A DNA stretch of 64,000 bases from Eonycteris spelaea (GCA_003508835.1 PUFA01000003.1:17151501-17215500), one strand, 5' to 3'. Shown: positions 49,561 to 61,277, counted from the first letter of the stretch. Program-made: numbers and translations. Notes: generated from the letters alone by a model not told the origin.

Positions 49561-52049
49561 ATAAGTTGAATTTTTTAGTTCAGAATCGTGTTTTTCATGT
49601 CACAATATCTTAGGAATAGGGGCCAAAATTGAATCCCCGTGTATGTTTATATTGTTCTTTTGTTGTTGCCTACCTCCTCTTGCTCCAGAAATCAGATACA
49701 GCTTCTGGTAACTCATGGCCCCAAACTTCTGCCTATGCCCCTTATTCCATGACTGATGGGTTCCTGTATTGGTTGCTCAGGGACACTTGCCAACTTTCAT
49801 GAGCTAAGACCCTAAAAACTCTGCCCTTCTGGCCTGACTTCAGTCACTCATTCATCCAGAAGACATTGTGTGAGGAACATGTATTAATATGTTACTCAGG
49901 CCCCTGTTTGATAACAAACCAGGAAAGAATCAGACCAGTTCCTGCCTTCAAGGAATTCATTTTATGGGAATTTGCCCGGCCCGCCAAGTAGTCTCACCTG
50001 AGGTGAAGATGAAGCTCATACCACAGAGTACCTGAGGCACATAAGCTCACAGCATATGTTTCATTATTTTGAGTGCTGTATTTGGCTTCAGGGAAAGAAG
50101 AAATGGCTGGAGCAATAACTCTGCAGTATGAGGTAACACAAATGGAAGAAGTCAACTTACTCATTACTTCAGAGCACAGAACAAAGACCACTACCAGGGA
50201 ATGATAATCAGACAGACTTTGAATCAGTGAAGAGGGGTACTTTTTAACAATGAAAGTTGCCTAATAAATGGCTGTCCTGTGAAATCCTGAGTTTCCTGCT
50301 TTGGTAGTGCAGAAACAGAAACTGGAGGCCTATTGGGGATGCTTGATTTGTGGGAGTAGACCAGGTGACCACTGTAAACTTTCTCTTCCAACTTCAATGA
50401 TTTCTATGATTCTGTGGTCCTGAGTTCCTACAGAGGAATGATGAGGATGTATCACTGAGGTGGCAAAAAGTTAAGAACATAAAAATTAAATGTACCAAAA
50501 ATATATCATTGTTGCCCTTATAGCCTTTCTTGGAGCTTAACCAGTTAGCCATTTGGTCAGTTTATCAACTTACTCAACATGGTTGCTTATGTGGATGCAA
50601 GCTGAGGGACCAACATTGCTCAACTGTGCCTTGTCTTTGGTCTTTTCTCCCCTATAACTCTGCCCACAAGGGATTCTTATTCTGGTCAACCCTCTAAGAT
50701 CTGCCCATTGAAAAACTTGATCTGCCTGGCCTGTATCTGTGGTTACAGCAAATCCATGTGTTTCAATTTGTTTGTGCTTCCTGTATGAGTCTTTGTTTTC
50801 TTGGGTCAAGAAGGTTGCAAAGGCCTGGGGATAGCTATAATCTAAAATCAGGTAGGGGTTGGTAGTTTCAGTGTGGCTATGATTTCTACTCAATAAGCCA
50901 CAGTCTCACTTGGCAACTTTAAAGACCTTCACTTTTTTTGTGAAATTTTTGACTTGCCCAGCTTTTTCTCCCTCTTGCTATTCATAGAAGATAGATCGAT
51001 CCATAGGGAATCCTTCTGTCTGTAATGGAACTAAACTTCCAAGGTCCCAAGGAGGGAGGTAAGAAGATTGCCAGAAAAGTCTTCTTAAACTCTGTGACTT
51101 GATGACGAGGAGCTCCCAGGCCCCTCCTACAACTGCATAGGCTGCTGGAACAGAATTGAGTAAAGGAAGTAGTTCTCCAGAGAATTTTTAGCTCAACTTG
51201 CATTTATTCCTCATGAACTCTGACCTTTGCCTCTGGAGGAATCTGACTTTTCCAAATTTCAGGTCTGGAATGAAACTTCAATACAACCTCTTCCTGCTAC
51301 AAGGTTGAAATGTAGAGGTGAAGGGAACCATGAGCATTGTGAAGAAAACTTAATTCCGAAGTGAATTCTAATTGACTGAGCCTGTATAGTAATAACCTGT
51401 AGGTATAGACAGATCTCTGGGGAGCTGTTTGTATCTGAACTGCAGTCTTTAATAGGACCTGAGATAAGATTACATCTTGGCCTTCTGATTTCCAGGAGGA
51501 CACTTGATTGCTCCACCCTACAGTGTATGACTGATACTCACTACACTTCTAAGCACCATGGTTCCATTTGGCTCATGAATAGCAGCATATAAACTTCCTG
51601 GATGGCTCCTCGGGTGTAATCATTTCTTGTCTTTCCAAATTGATCACGTGTTGTGCATGGGTAGCATCCCTGTTACTTCTGGCATAGATGCTTAGGGGAC
51701 TGGAGTGAAGGAACCACAAGAAGTTCAGGAGCCCTCAAGAGAGGCAAGAAGGGCAAGAAATGAGCATCCAGGGCCGAGCCAAGAGATGAGCCAGTTGGGG
51801 GACCAGGAGAAGTGTCATCAGCAGACAATCATGAGCCCTGAACTTACAACACCAAGGGAGGCTCCCCCTGCTGGGAACTGTCTGTAGTCAGTTGTCCGAC
51901 TGTCCCTGGAGTTTGGAACCTGCCAAATTCCTCTCCCCCTCACTCCCCGCCCCTTGCTTTTATTTGCTTTCCTTCTTCTGATGGCCCTCCGTGATAAGGA
52001 CCCCTCTTTGGCAGTTCCAAAACACCTGGTACCGTGGTTAGGGGGGCTT

Positions 52050-52057
52050 TGACGTCA
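52050..52057 (+). promoter_or_regulatory. Perfect cAMP-response element TGACGTCA
   Basis: The 8-bp palindromic CREB site occurs intact, 270 bp upstream of the TATA box at 52327. A variant half site TGACGCAT follows at 52213-52220. The rodent internal UT-A promoter is cAMP-responsive, so the position in this intron fits. Function is inferred. Confidence 0.6.
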
Positions 52058-52251
52058 GTGGAGAATTTGTCTACTCAGGTGTAGCTAATTCCCTCTGTGT
52101 AAGGTTCTGTTTCTGAACGTAAGTAGGCCACCTCACACCTGGTCACAGAGTGGAGGAGGAGGGAGAAGGGGAGAAGGGTACACAAGCTCCAGGGGGTAGG
52201 AAGGGCGACGCTTGACGCATTATATCATAAAACCAAACAAAACATGTTTGG

Positions 52252-52396
52252 ATTGGTCCCCCTCCCCAAACGCCAGCACACCCGACCCCATGGCCTCATG
52301 GGACTTGGGAGGGCTGGCTTCCCTAATATAAAGAGCTGAGTTCTCTCTGGAGCCATGGGTTAGGTCTTGCACTTCTTGCTCTGAGAGGGTCCCATG
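52252..52396 (+). promoter_or_regulatory. SLC14A2: Candidate internal (UT-A2) promoter: CCAAT box, TATA box, first-exon donor
   Basis: An inverted CCAAT box (ATTGG, 52252-52256) lies 71 bp before TATAAA at 52327-52332. A start would be expected near 52357-52362, followed by a donor-like ATG/GTGAGT at 52396/52397, so a short untranslated first exon of about 35-40 nt is possible. Another good donor, CAG/GTAAGA at 53123/53124, could belong to a longer exon. The stretch lies in the intron where UT-A2 begins in rodents. No transcript evidence is available here. Confidence 0.45.
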
Positions 52397-53329
52397 GTGA
52401 GTCCCCAGGACACCAGTCAGTAGAAGTCAGAAAGAAGAAAGGTCTGAAAATTTCCACAGAACCAGAAAGACAGTATCTAGCATTGGGCTGTACAGAAATT
52501 TCCATTGAGATGCTGATAGCAACACTGTTCCCCAGCTTGTGCCCTGCCTATCTGGGGAATTGAGTGAGTTTATTGAGGTTGGAAGGCAAATTGGCCCCCT
52601 GTGGAGACAACACTTAGATGATTGCTTTAAAGGCAAATACTGGAGCAAGAATTCTAAGGAGAAGAGTAACTGGATGATAATGCCTGGAGGACAGGGAAGC
52701 TACTGCCAGACAGTCCCTAGTTCTGCCCCTTTAAAGGAAATCTGCCTGATCAAACCAGGTCAGGGATCCATGGTAGCTGGAGCCTGCATTCCCTGGGGAG
52801 TTTAGGAAGCAATCTTTTGTCAGGAAGGCCAGAGAAGTTGGCAAGCTGCAGAAAGAGCCTTTGTCCTCTCCCTCCTCTCCCCGGTGCCCTTCCTCAACTG
52901 GAAGACATGCACCAGGCATAGGGTTAGGAAATACAAAGGGAATTTATAGAAAGTTAGCAAGAGGATGGACTGCAGAGCTCCAGAAAGTGAAGGATTTTGG
53001 GTTTAGGGAGAAGTCCAACGCCTGGAGCCGAGGACCAGAGACGCTGTCCAATCAGAAGCTTCTTCCCAAATTCTGGTGGTCTAGATTCCTCCAGCCCAGT
53101 GCCAGACATCAAAAGGAGCCCAGGTAAGAGGTCTTGGGGGGAGAGAAAGGGACCAGGTAGACCCCCCTAGTCGACAGGACGATCTGAGAAAAAAGAAAGG
53201 ATGATTTTTTTCTGTTCCTTTCTTCTGTTGAGCTGCAGTGTCTGGGGAAGGGCCAGTCCTGGGACAGGGGACCTTAGGAAGAACTTGGAAGAGAGTTTAG
53301 ATTCAGGAAGCTTCAAACTGGAAGAGCTC

Positions 53330-53450
53330 TTTTTTTATAGTTCAAACAACACACTTTATAGATGAGGAAACCATGGCTTGTCCAGGGACCTGCCCGGGTG
53401 ATAAAGGAGCCTGAACAAATGTCCAAGTGTTCTAACTCACAACCCTGAGC
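53330..53450 (-). repeat. MIR fragment
   Basis: 'cactttatagatgaggaaaccatggcttgtccagggacctgcc' is the antisense MIR core. Confidence 0.65.
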
Positions 53451-53650
53451 TTTTCTTGCCTATTTGGTGATGGAACCAGGCTAATCCATCAACCCTCAAA
53501 TCCCCTTACCACCGTACCTGCCCACTAGATGAGCCTTCATATTATTTGTCATCCTTTCCACAATTCTATAATCCATAACTCTGACATTAGCACAGCACCA
53601 TGTGGAGTTGAGCTGTGGGATGCTAATAAGGTTGGTTTGAAAACCTTCTC

Positions 53651-53885
53651 TCATCTACAGCCATGCTACCCTAAACAAGCCCAATCCCATCTGATCTCAG
53701 AAGCTCAGCACAGTCGGGCCTGCTTAGTACTTGGATTGGAGACCACCTAGGAAGACCAGGTGCTGTAGATGTAAAAAATTAAAAAAATAAGGGATTGTAA
53801 GCTGGCAAGGTCCTTGCAATCTGTGAGGTCAACAAGGGTTGCCTCACCTAAAAAAAAATAAAAGAAATTTTAAAAGAAAAGAAAA
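53651..53885 (+). mobile_element. 5S rRNA-derived composite retroposon (SINE-like) with target-site duplication
   Basis: Positions 53653-53772 align along their whole length to 5S rRNA, with the box A region, intermediate element and box C (CGGGCCTGCTTAGTACTTGG) well kept. An A-rich linker (53772-53790) follows, then a 60-bp non-5S module (53790-53850) and an A-rich tail. An 11-bp direct repeat AAAACCTTCTC flanks the unit at 53640-53650 and 53886-53896, the mark of LINE-driven insertion. The extra module sets it apart from a plain 5S pseudogene. 5S-headed SINEs are known in a few mammals, including fruit bats; assignment to a named family needs a search. Confidence 0.8.
53653..53772 (+). pseudogene. 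5S rRNA-like head of the retroposon
   Basis: The 120 bp run from TCTACAGCC to GGTGCTGTAGAT with scattered substitutions, many at former CpG positions (for example ACGG to ACAG near the start). It is not a functional 5S gene: it is mutated, and no TTTT terminator follows its end. Confidence 0.8.
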
Positions 53886-54829
53886 AAAACCTTCTCCCAG
53901 GAGTCATTACCTCCTTCTGCTTCCAGAGTGGTGGCACCTGGTCCAGGTATCTTAGTCCCTCTCCTAGGGTCTGGACCTCTTCTGTAGACATGCCTATAGG
54001 ACTAGACCATCTCAGTACCCACGGACATCTTAACTCCCTAGTGAAATAGTCTAACTCCTTGGTGCCGCTCTCTTACACAGACATCTTAGATTACTGTAGA
54101 CGTATTCTGCATAGCTACATACAGTGGATGTTTCTGGAAGACAGATAACAGTGCCATAAGGATCAATATTCCAGAATATTGAAGTTATCTGACCAAAGAA
54201 TGGACAGTCTTATAAAGTATGTGACCTCCTCCAAAACTGTCAACAAAAGGTATGAGCCTTCATAAACTTGCTGAGGGTCCTGTGATTGTCCTGTGAGGCT
54301 TAGAAGTGCCCATGGCCAGGCTTCTGCCTGCTGTCAACACCCTGATATTGATACGCCCCTCCCTCCAACTCGTACAGCATCCACATCTTCCTTTAAGGTG
54401 AGAGGGGAAAATAAGTTTACTCGCTAGTGCCAGCTCTGACTAATTAGTATTGATTGTCGGAGGATTGTGTTAAGAAGGATTCTGAGGCTAAGTTGAAACT
54501 TATTGGGAAAGTGTTATAATCACTTAGTTTGTTTGCCATAGATCATGGGGAGAAGGGGTGGTGAGGAAGAGCATATGGGGAAAGGGAGTATGAAAATATT
54601 GCCACAAAAGGAGAAGCTGGTGTACAATGTTCCAGAACTTTCCTTGGCCTTTCACCGAGTGTCACGAATGTAATGACATACAGGTTGGCTTTTGTTTCGA
54701 TTTGGTGACTTTTGCTATTCCTTTGGGGATATGAATAATTCACAATTTTTAAAATAAGAATGTCACAAGTTCATTGTGACATTTAGAAAGGCTCCACCTG
54801 TAGAATACCTGCATGCAGGAGTAAAGAAT

Positions 54830-54930
54830 CAGAACCAGGAGGTCAAACCTGGCTCCATAACCAAACAGATGTGTGGCTTCAGGTAAGCGGCTCCTCTCTA
54901 GGCTTCAGCTTCCTTCAGTCAATGTCTAGA
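54830..54930 (+). repeat. MIR fragment
   Basis: 'aaacagatgtgtggcttcaggtaagcggctcctctctaggcttcag' is a diverged sense MIR core. Confidence 0.5.
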
Positions 54931-55429
54931 CTCCAAGGTCACTTGTCAAAGACTGATAATCCCAAGTAGTTTCATTGGATTGGAAAGGATGTACAAAGCA
55001 AAACAACACCAAATCTAAGCAAGTCCATTGGCCAACAAGTAGGCTGTGTGGGGAGGAAGAGAAACAGTGTGACGCATTTACTATGAGGATAAGGTCTTGC
55101 TTATCTCGAATTACAGTGACTCATACCCCACCTTCTTTAAAATGTGACTCATTTAAAAATTGAGACTTCCAAATAATTTATTGCCAATGTTCCAGTGGAC
55201 CTGGCCTCCATCTTTACTCTGTGCAACTCTCTAGCAAATCAACTCCCATGCTAATATATTGGAGTCTTTCTTGAATCCCCTAAGGCAAGAACAGATTCTA
55301 GAGTACCTCATTAAGCCATTACATGCAAAAGCTGAGCTGAATGGATAGACCAAAAATAAATTCCTGAAGGAAGAAGGATTTAAAGAAATAAGTCTGAAAC
55401 TAGAAGGGAAGAAACAGAATAGATCAGTG

Positions 55430-55570
55430 TACTATCTACTCCTGGCTCAGCCAATAGCTGTCTGGAATCCAGTAAGGCACTTCATTTCTCTAGCCCTCAG
55501 TTTCTCCATCTGTAAAATAAGAGGTCTGGACTGGATAATCTCAGAAGCCTTTCCAATTCTAACATTCGAT
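55430..55570 (+). repeat. MIR fragment
   Basis: 'cttcatttctctagccctcagtttctccatctgtaaaataagagg' is the sense MIR core. Confidence 0.75.
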
Positions 55571-55648
55571 ACCTCTGATACTTTATAGAATGATCATTGA
55601 AAAATGTCAACTAAACACAACTTCACAGAAAAGATACCGTCTCATTTA

Positions 55649-55650
<2 letters not shown>

Positions 55651-55687
<37 letters not shown>
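55651..55687 (+). repeat. (AC)n microsatellite
   Basis: An uninterrupted run of about 18 AC units in the large intron. Confidence 0.97.
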
Positions 55688-55690
<3 letters not shown>

Positions 55691-57304
55691 GCCCTGGAAA
55701 TGACAAGTCAGTGCAAAGGTCAACTTCTGCATAAGGAAACATAGGCACGAATTGTAGCCAAAGTGGATATAGAAAAAAAATCAAATCATATACAATGTGT
55801 CACTTCAAAAAAAGTCATGCTGGCATAGTAGCTAGGAAATTGCCTTGTGATGTGTGAGTGTATCCACAAGCAGTAGGTTGGAGGACTATGAGACCCAGGT
55901 TGCTGGGAGGGAAAGACAAATGGCTCTTAATGGTAGGTTCCAGATGCTCCATATGTTGCACATTTCAGGTGATATATGGACAGCATGGAACTACCTTCTG
56001 GAGACAGTAAAACCTGTTCAAAACTTGAAAAACTTGTGTAAAGTGTATAGGCATGGACCTGTTTGGGTAAAGATTGATTTTCAGAAAGATTGAGTAGATC
56101 ATTTTTCCTCTTCTGAAAGATATATGTGGTTTGGGTTTGTTTTGTTCCCCTCAAAGAAATTACAGCAAGTTTCAAAATTGCATTTGACAGGTGGGCTCAT
56201 CCACAAAATCTTTTTTACCCCCAATGGCTATCTAAACAGTTGGCATTTCTGCACATTCAAAGTCAGTAGAGGCATGAATACTATAAGACACTACTCTCCA
56301 GAAAAAGTGCTTCCAAACAAACCATTTGGCTCATAACTGTTCTTTCCTTCTCTGAGTCAACGGGAGGAAAGCATCACTGGACTCTTGCCTATTAAAACAT
56401 GGGCGGTGGCAATCCTCAAGAGCCCAGGACCGTGCCCATGAAATGGTCCTGAACAGCCCCCAGTGTGAAGCTACATGCACTTAAAAGTCATGTTAGCATA
56501 AGAAAGGGTGGCAGTTTTTACACCAGATGGGCATGCCAAAGAGTTACTCGGCTGCTAATGTTTACCCACAGATTATTGAGGACAGAGCTTCCCAGACCAG
56601 GTGCCATAGTGCATGTGAAGCCAGGCTGAGAGAGCAGTCCCCTTGGCCCTCTAAGCAGCCAGGGGGCCTGGTAGGGCCAGAGTCCTGGCCCAGGCCCATG
56701 GCCATAAACAACAAACATCTGTTTACTGCACCATGTTACGCAGGACTATTTTCTATGTGTGCCGTGATGTTGGGGGCAGGGAAGTTGGAAAGAACCCCAA
56801 AAAGTAAATTATTATTAATAAAATTTACTTGTGGGCTAGAACTCCCACCTCCAAGCAGTTTAGGATTTTGTGGCCACACAGAACGGACCTGTATAATATC
56901 CCAGGAACCAAAACAAACCACATGGAGCGAGATCTATGTCTTCAATGGTTAATTTTCTTCTCTCTCGTCAACTGAGTTCTTTCAGCCACTCTTACAGGAT
57001 TTCTGGGTTTCTAGTTGGTTGGTCATAGATGGCCAATCATTTTATCACCATCTATAAATTTCCCTTCTTTGATCCAAGTAACACTGGAAATAATCAGCTC
57101 TTACCTTGCAACCTGCAAAACTCTACGTAACTCAGCTATTACCTTTGTTGACATATAAAAGATTCTCATCTTTATTTCAATATTTAGCAAGCACTTAACA
57201 TTAACAATGAGAGTAATTATTTTTAAAAATAGTTCATACCCTGAAATATCCAATGATTGCTCATTATACCATTCAGAAATTAAAATATGTAGCACAATTA
57301 TCCC

Positions 57305-57600
57305 TCATTAATTTGTTCAGCAAATATTTCTGAGTGCCTGCAGTATACCAGGCTCATGGGGGTGCCCAGGCAAACTGGTACAACCCTGGCTGTCAAGGAC
57401 CCCACCATTGTGTGAAGGTGACAGACAAGAGCACATAACTGACACTCAGCAAGAGAAGCGTCTATGCAGGCATGCACGGAGATAAGGAACCACCCTGCGT
57501 GGAGTAAAGGGACATGGACCACCCAAAGGAAGTGGCCTGTCTGAGAAGAGGCATAGCATGTGAGCTCCGCAGAATCATTTTCCAGAGCATTTTGCAAGCA
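57305..57600 (-). mobile_element. L2-like fragment
   Basis: 'tcagcaaatatttctgagtgcctgcagtataccaggctc' followed by 'tgtcaaggaccccaccattgtgtg' is the antisense L2 3' order. Confidence 0.5.
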
Positions 57601-58289
57601 TTCTCATTCTCATCTTCATAACAGCATGAGAAAGAAATGACAGGTGTCCCTTTGAAAGACCTGTCATCATTCTATAGGTTGGGTTTGCAAGGTCAGCCCT
57701 GCAGGGTCTGTGTATTCCTTTCTGGGAGGCATGGCTGCTATGCAGAATACTATCAGTGAAATTACATGGCTTGCAAAACGCCAGGCAGGAATGAGGGACC
57801 GGGTTCCCAGCCAGTGTTATTGTTGTTGTCTTTTTTCCCTGCCACACTAATGGAACATCTTTTGTCTAGAACATTCAATAGATGTATTCATTGATATTCT
57901 TGAAGTTGCTTTTATCCATTATGAAAGTTCTGACAATAGGTCCCAAAGGTAGCAGTAAATTGCCTTCATCTTAGCTTTAAACTTTCTCACAACCTCAGGA
58001 AATTCATTACTTTATCTCCAATCTTCTTCTTGGCATCTGTTCCCACCTTTCCTTCTCAGCCCTTGGCCAGCACCTCTTGAGGGACCTCTGCCTCATTTGG
58101 GTGGTCTGCAGCTCAGTGCTCCATTACCACCCACACGAGCTCCAGAACCAACACCATGTCAGGCCATACTTGGTGCCACCTCCCAACTGATCCCAAAGAT
58201 GGACAAAGGAAAGAGATGCTTTTGGATTTTGTCTTTTGTGACTGGGACATCAACACTAGGAACTCATAGAGCCAGGGCGCGAATGGTGG

Positions 58290-58460
58290 GCCAGGCCTTC
58301 TGCAGCTGTCTACAGAGCAGCGGACTGGGACTCCGGAGACCAGGGGGCAATGCCTGGGCATATCATGATTAAGGAGCTGCGTGACTTGGGCAAGTTGATT
58401 TCTCTGGATATAAGAGGTATGATCTTGACACTCCATGCAGTTCTGAGTCTGTGACGCTAA
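58290..58460 (+). repeat. MIR fragment
   Basis: 'ggactgggactccggagaccagg' followed by 'gagctgcgtgacttgggcaagttgatttctctgg' is the sense MIR order. Confidence 0.65.
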
Positions 58461-58959
58461 GATCAAAACATTGCTCTGCCCAGAGGTGGCTGGGTAGCCG
58501 ACACCTGGCCCATGAGGGAGGAGAGGGAGGAGCAATGGGCTGGCAGAGGTGCCCTTCCAGCCAGGCAGACGTGGACGGGGATTGGCACTCCAGGAAAATG
58601 CCCCCTTTTGCCAGGCGATGAGATGATCCCCCCACCCTCGGTCCTTGCCCCCTGCATGAACCCTGTCTGCTGAGGTGGCCCAGGATGGGATGATATTCCA
58701 AGTGTCTCTGGAACTCAGGGCCAAGAGGCTTCTCCAGCTTCGGGAGCCATGGCTCAGTGCTGACCCACAGACAGGATTCCAAGCTCCTTCCCTACCCTGA
58801 GCCCAGAGGGAGTGACGTGGTCACAGGTTTTGCCTTTCAATCTGGGAGAGTGAACAACCCTCCGTCCTTGCTCATACGTGTGCAAGTACATGTGGTTGTT
58901 GGCCGAGATATATGCTGAGCTTGGCTAAAGTCATCTCGACATCAGCAGTGTGCTCTAGA

Positions 58960-59110
58960 CCAGCACTTTCAAACTTTGCTGTGTACACAAGTCAGCTGGG
59001 GACTCCTGTGTAAAAAAAAAAAAAAAAAGATTCCAATTTTGTCAGGCTGGGATGGGGCCTGAGAATCTGCATTTCGAACAAGCCCCCTTTGAAGTCAATG
59101 GCACTGGTCT
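58960..59110. mobile_element. MER20-like hAT element with internal A-run
   Basis: It starts 'accagcactttcaaactttgctgtgtacacaagtcagctgggg', and later has 'gggcctgagaatctgcatttc'. An A-run at 59012-59028 has expanded inside it. Confidence 0.65.
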
Positions 59111-59629
59111 AAAACCAGACTGTGGGCTGCAAGGATGCAGAGAAAAGGATTGGGGCCGAGAGTCACATAGCTCGCTGTTGGTCGGCTGCTTCCAAAGTCG
59201 GTCAGAGCCTTCATTTCCCGTCTGTTGGAGATAACAATGCTTCTCCTACCAGTTTCAAGATACTATTAAAAGGGACAAGTGAGTTGATTTAGAAAATGTG
59301 CATATGTAATAATGGTGTGTTTTCTGCTATTCCAGGCAACCACCAGATCATCTAACTCTGGTGTGCCCTGGAAACCCTACCACAAAGTGTTAAAACTACG
59401 TACCTGGGACCAGCAAACATTCCAGCCCATTGACCTGGGTGGGCATGCGAGTGAGCATTTTAACAAACCACCAGGGTGATACGATGCTGTCAGTTCTCAG
59501 ATCACACTTTGAGAAAACCTGATAAGAGTACTCTGCTCTCCCCATGTGTGGAGATTTAAAATAGTAAGGTACAGCAGAGGGTCTCTCGTAACCGATCACA
59601 GATTACAGACTCTTAACCGCCCCGTGGTT

Positions 59630-59795
59630 TGGTTCTTGTCAAACTTTAATGTGCACAGAAATCATTCAGGGAATCTCATTGAAATACGGATTCTGATTCC
59701 ATCAGTCTGGGTAGAGCCTGATGTCCTGCATTGCTAATGAGCTCGAGATGATGCTGATGCTGCTGGTCCAGGACCACACTTTGAGTAGCAAGAAC
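59630..59795. mobile_element. MER20-like hAT element, nearly complete
   Basis: 'tcaaactttaatgtgcacagaaatcattcaggg' through 'gatgctgctggtccaggaccacactttgagtagcaag' matches the length and ends of MER20. Confidence 0.8.
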
Positions 59796-59799
59796 CTGG

Positions 59800-59975
59800 G
59801 TCAGTAGTTCTCAGCCCAAGTTGCACATTACAACCATCTTTTAAATGCTATGGGCATTAAAAACAAAACAAAACAAAACAAAAAACAAAAAACTTTATTT
59901 TTTTTTAATTGGTCTGGGTTAGTTCAGGGATTTTTAAAGCACCCAGGTGATTCCAATGTGCAGCCAGCTTTGAGC
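59800..59975. mobile_element. MER20-like hAT element split by (AAAAC)n
   Basis: 'cagtagttctcagcccaagttgcacattacaaccatct' and 'caggtgattccaatgtgcagccagctttga' are its two ends. An (AAAAC)n/T-run stretch (59859-59910) lies between them. Confidence 0.6.
59859..59892 (+). repeat. (AAAAC)n repeat
   Basis: A-rich pentamer run inside a MER20-like element. Confidence 0.9.
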
Positions 59976-60200
59976 CCCGCCCCCCACCCTGCCACATACT
60001 TCCAACCACAGATAGAGGCAAAGGCTCTGGCTGCAGAACGGGAATGGACAGTCAGCTTGGGTCCACCGTTCAAGCCAGTCTGAGTCCAATTAAGTGAGTC
60101 TGAGTAGTTCCTTGCTGGAGAAATAAGACAGATGGATTCATCCATCTCTTGACACTGATAGTTGTCTGTGAAATGGTTTCTGCGGGAAAGGAAGTAAACG

Positions 60201-60235
60201 TTTTGTTTTGTTTTGTTTTGTTTTGTTTTGTTTTG
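60201..60235 (+). repeat. (TTTTG)n, remnant poly(A) tail of the RPL7A retrocopy
   Basis: Seven TTTTG units. On the minus strand this is (CAAAA)n directly after the retrocopy 3'UTR, so it derives from the poly(A) tail. Confidence 0.9.
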
Positions 60236-61075
60236 AAGGAGGATTTTTATGACTTTTATGTACAGAAAACTCGACAGTGCACTCAGCCTTGTTTGGTGGC
60301 CAGTTCTTTAGCCTTTGCCTTTTCCAGCTTGGCAATGAGAGCCACCGATTTGGGGCCCGGGCACTACCTCCCCAGTGATGGTGGATCTCATCACATCGGT
60401 CATTGTAATAGGTCCGGATAGCTTCCAACAGCTTAGCCAGCGCTCTCCGTCTTCTGCGTTAACCTGTGTGAAGGTGACGGTGGAGCAGGTCTTCCTGTGG
60501 ACCAGATGCTCCAGCCTGACCTTCCCCTTGATAACGCAGCATGGCACAGGGCAGACGGGAAGACGACCAGCTCAGTGCATCCACATCACGTGCAGTCACT
60601 ACCAACTGAGCCTTCTTGCTCTCCACCAGAGTGGTGACAGTATCAAACCCTGCTCGAAGGACAGGTGGCCTCTTCGTGGGGACATCGCCTTTGCCAGCAG
60701 CTTTTTTCTCAGCTGGAGCCAACAACTTTTGTTTTTTCTCTTGCTTGTCTCTGGCCTGCACTTGGGGGCCAGCTTAAGCATTCGAGTAGCTGTTTGGTGG
60801 TCCAAGGCCGGGCTGAACTGGTTAATCGCAGGAGGCACTTTTAGGCGCTTATAGAGAATAGCCCTTTGCTGCTGCAGCCGAATGTGACATTTGACAAAGT
60901 GAGTGAGACCCCTTTTGGGCTGGATGTCCCTCCAATGCCACAATCCTTGGTCTTTTCTTAAATAAGGGATTTGTCATCTTCTTGGCCTCCTGCTTCTTCA
61001 CAACAGCGGGGGCTGGGGCCACTTTCTTCCCCTTGGCCTTCTGTCCCTTCGAAGTCTTGGGCAGTAGCAGGAGAG
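60205..61075 (-). pseudogene. RPL7A: RPL7A processed pseudogene
   Basis: Reading the minus strand, fragments in several frames match ribosomal protein L7a from end to end: [19 protein letters not shown], then [40 protein letters not shown] and [10 protein letters not shown], ending near KAKAKELA. There are many frameshifts and stops, and the start ATG is changed to ACT. There are no introns. A 5'UTR remnant is visible upstream of the start, and a 3'UTR plus tail turned into (CAAAA)n lies at 60201-60235. Diverged direct repeats of about 16 bp (60189-60204 and 61076-61091, AGGAAGT..A.GTTTT) are the likely target-site duplication. It is a dead retrocopy, inserted antisense in the SLC14A2 intron. 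Confidence 0.95.
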
Positions 61076-61277
61076 AGGAAGTGGAAGTTTTAACAGGAGG
61101 AATGAAGAAGCTGGATGTTTTACACAAGACACTCATGCAATTACTCCTGCAGCTTCAGGCCGTACTGCTTTTTCCTTTTCAGCTTCTGCATGTGAGTTTT
61201 CTCATACTCTCTGCTTGGCTCTCAAGGGCTGGAGACCAGAGTAGGACACTGACCTGTCTCATTTTGCCCCTGGCTAG

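Larger units (their letters stand above)
44103..61277 (+). other. Large SLC14A2 intron I-J (probable UT-A3 3'UTR and internal promoter region)
   Basis: About 17 kb between the UT-A3 stop and the first linker exon. The start is probably UT-A3 3'UTR. In rodents the equivalent intron carries the internal, cAMP-responsive promoter and first exon of UT-A2. Contents seen: a hAT repeat, an old L1, the candidate promoter at 52.05-52.40 kb, a 5S-derived retroposon, MIRs, a MER20-like cluster, an RPL7A retropseudogene and microsatellites. No other coding exon recognised. Confidence 0.8.

Noticed and set aside
53653..53772. A functional 5S rRNA gene
   Set aside because: Substitutions along the length, no T-run terminator, and a retroposon structure with target duplications.
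58113..58724. 203-codon minus-strand frame
   Set aside because: Runs through a MIR element and has no domain; chance frame in GC-rich intron.
60138..61136. A working RPL7A gene on the minus strand
   Set aside because: Start codon lost, several frameshifts, no introns, poly(A)-derived tail: a processed pseudogene.
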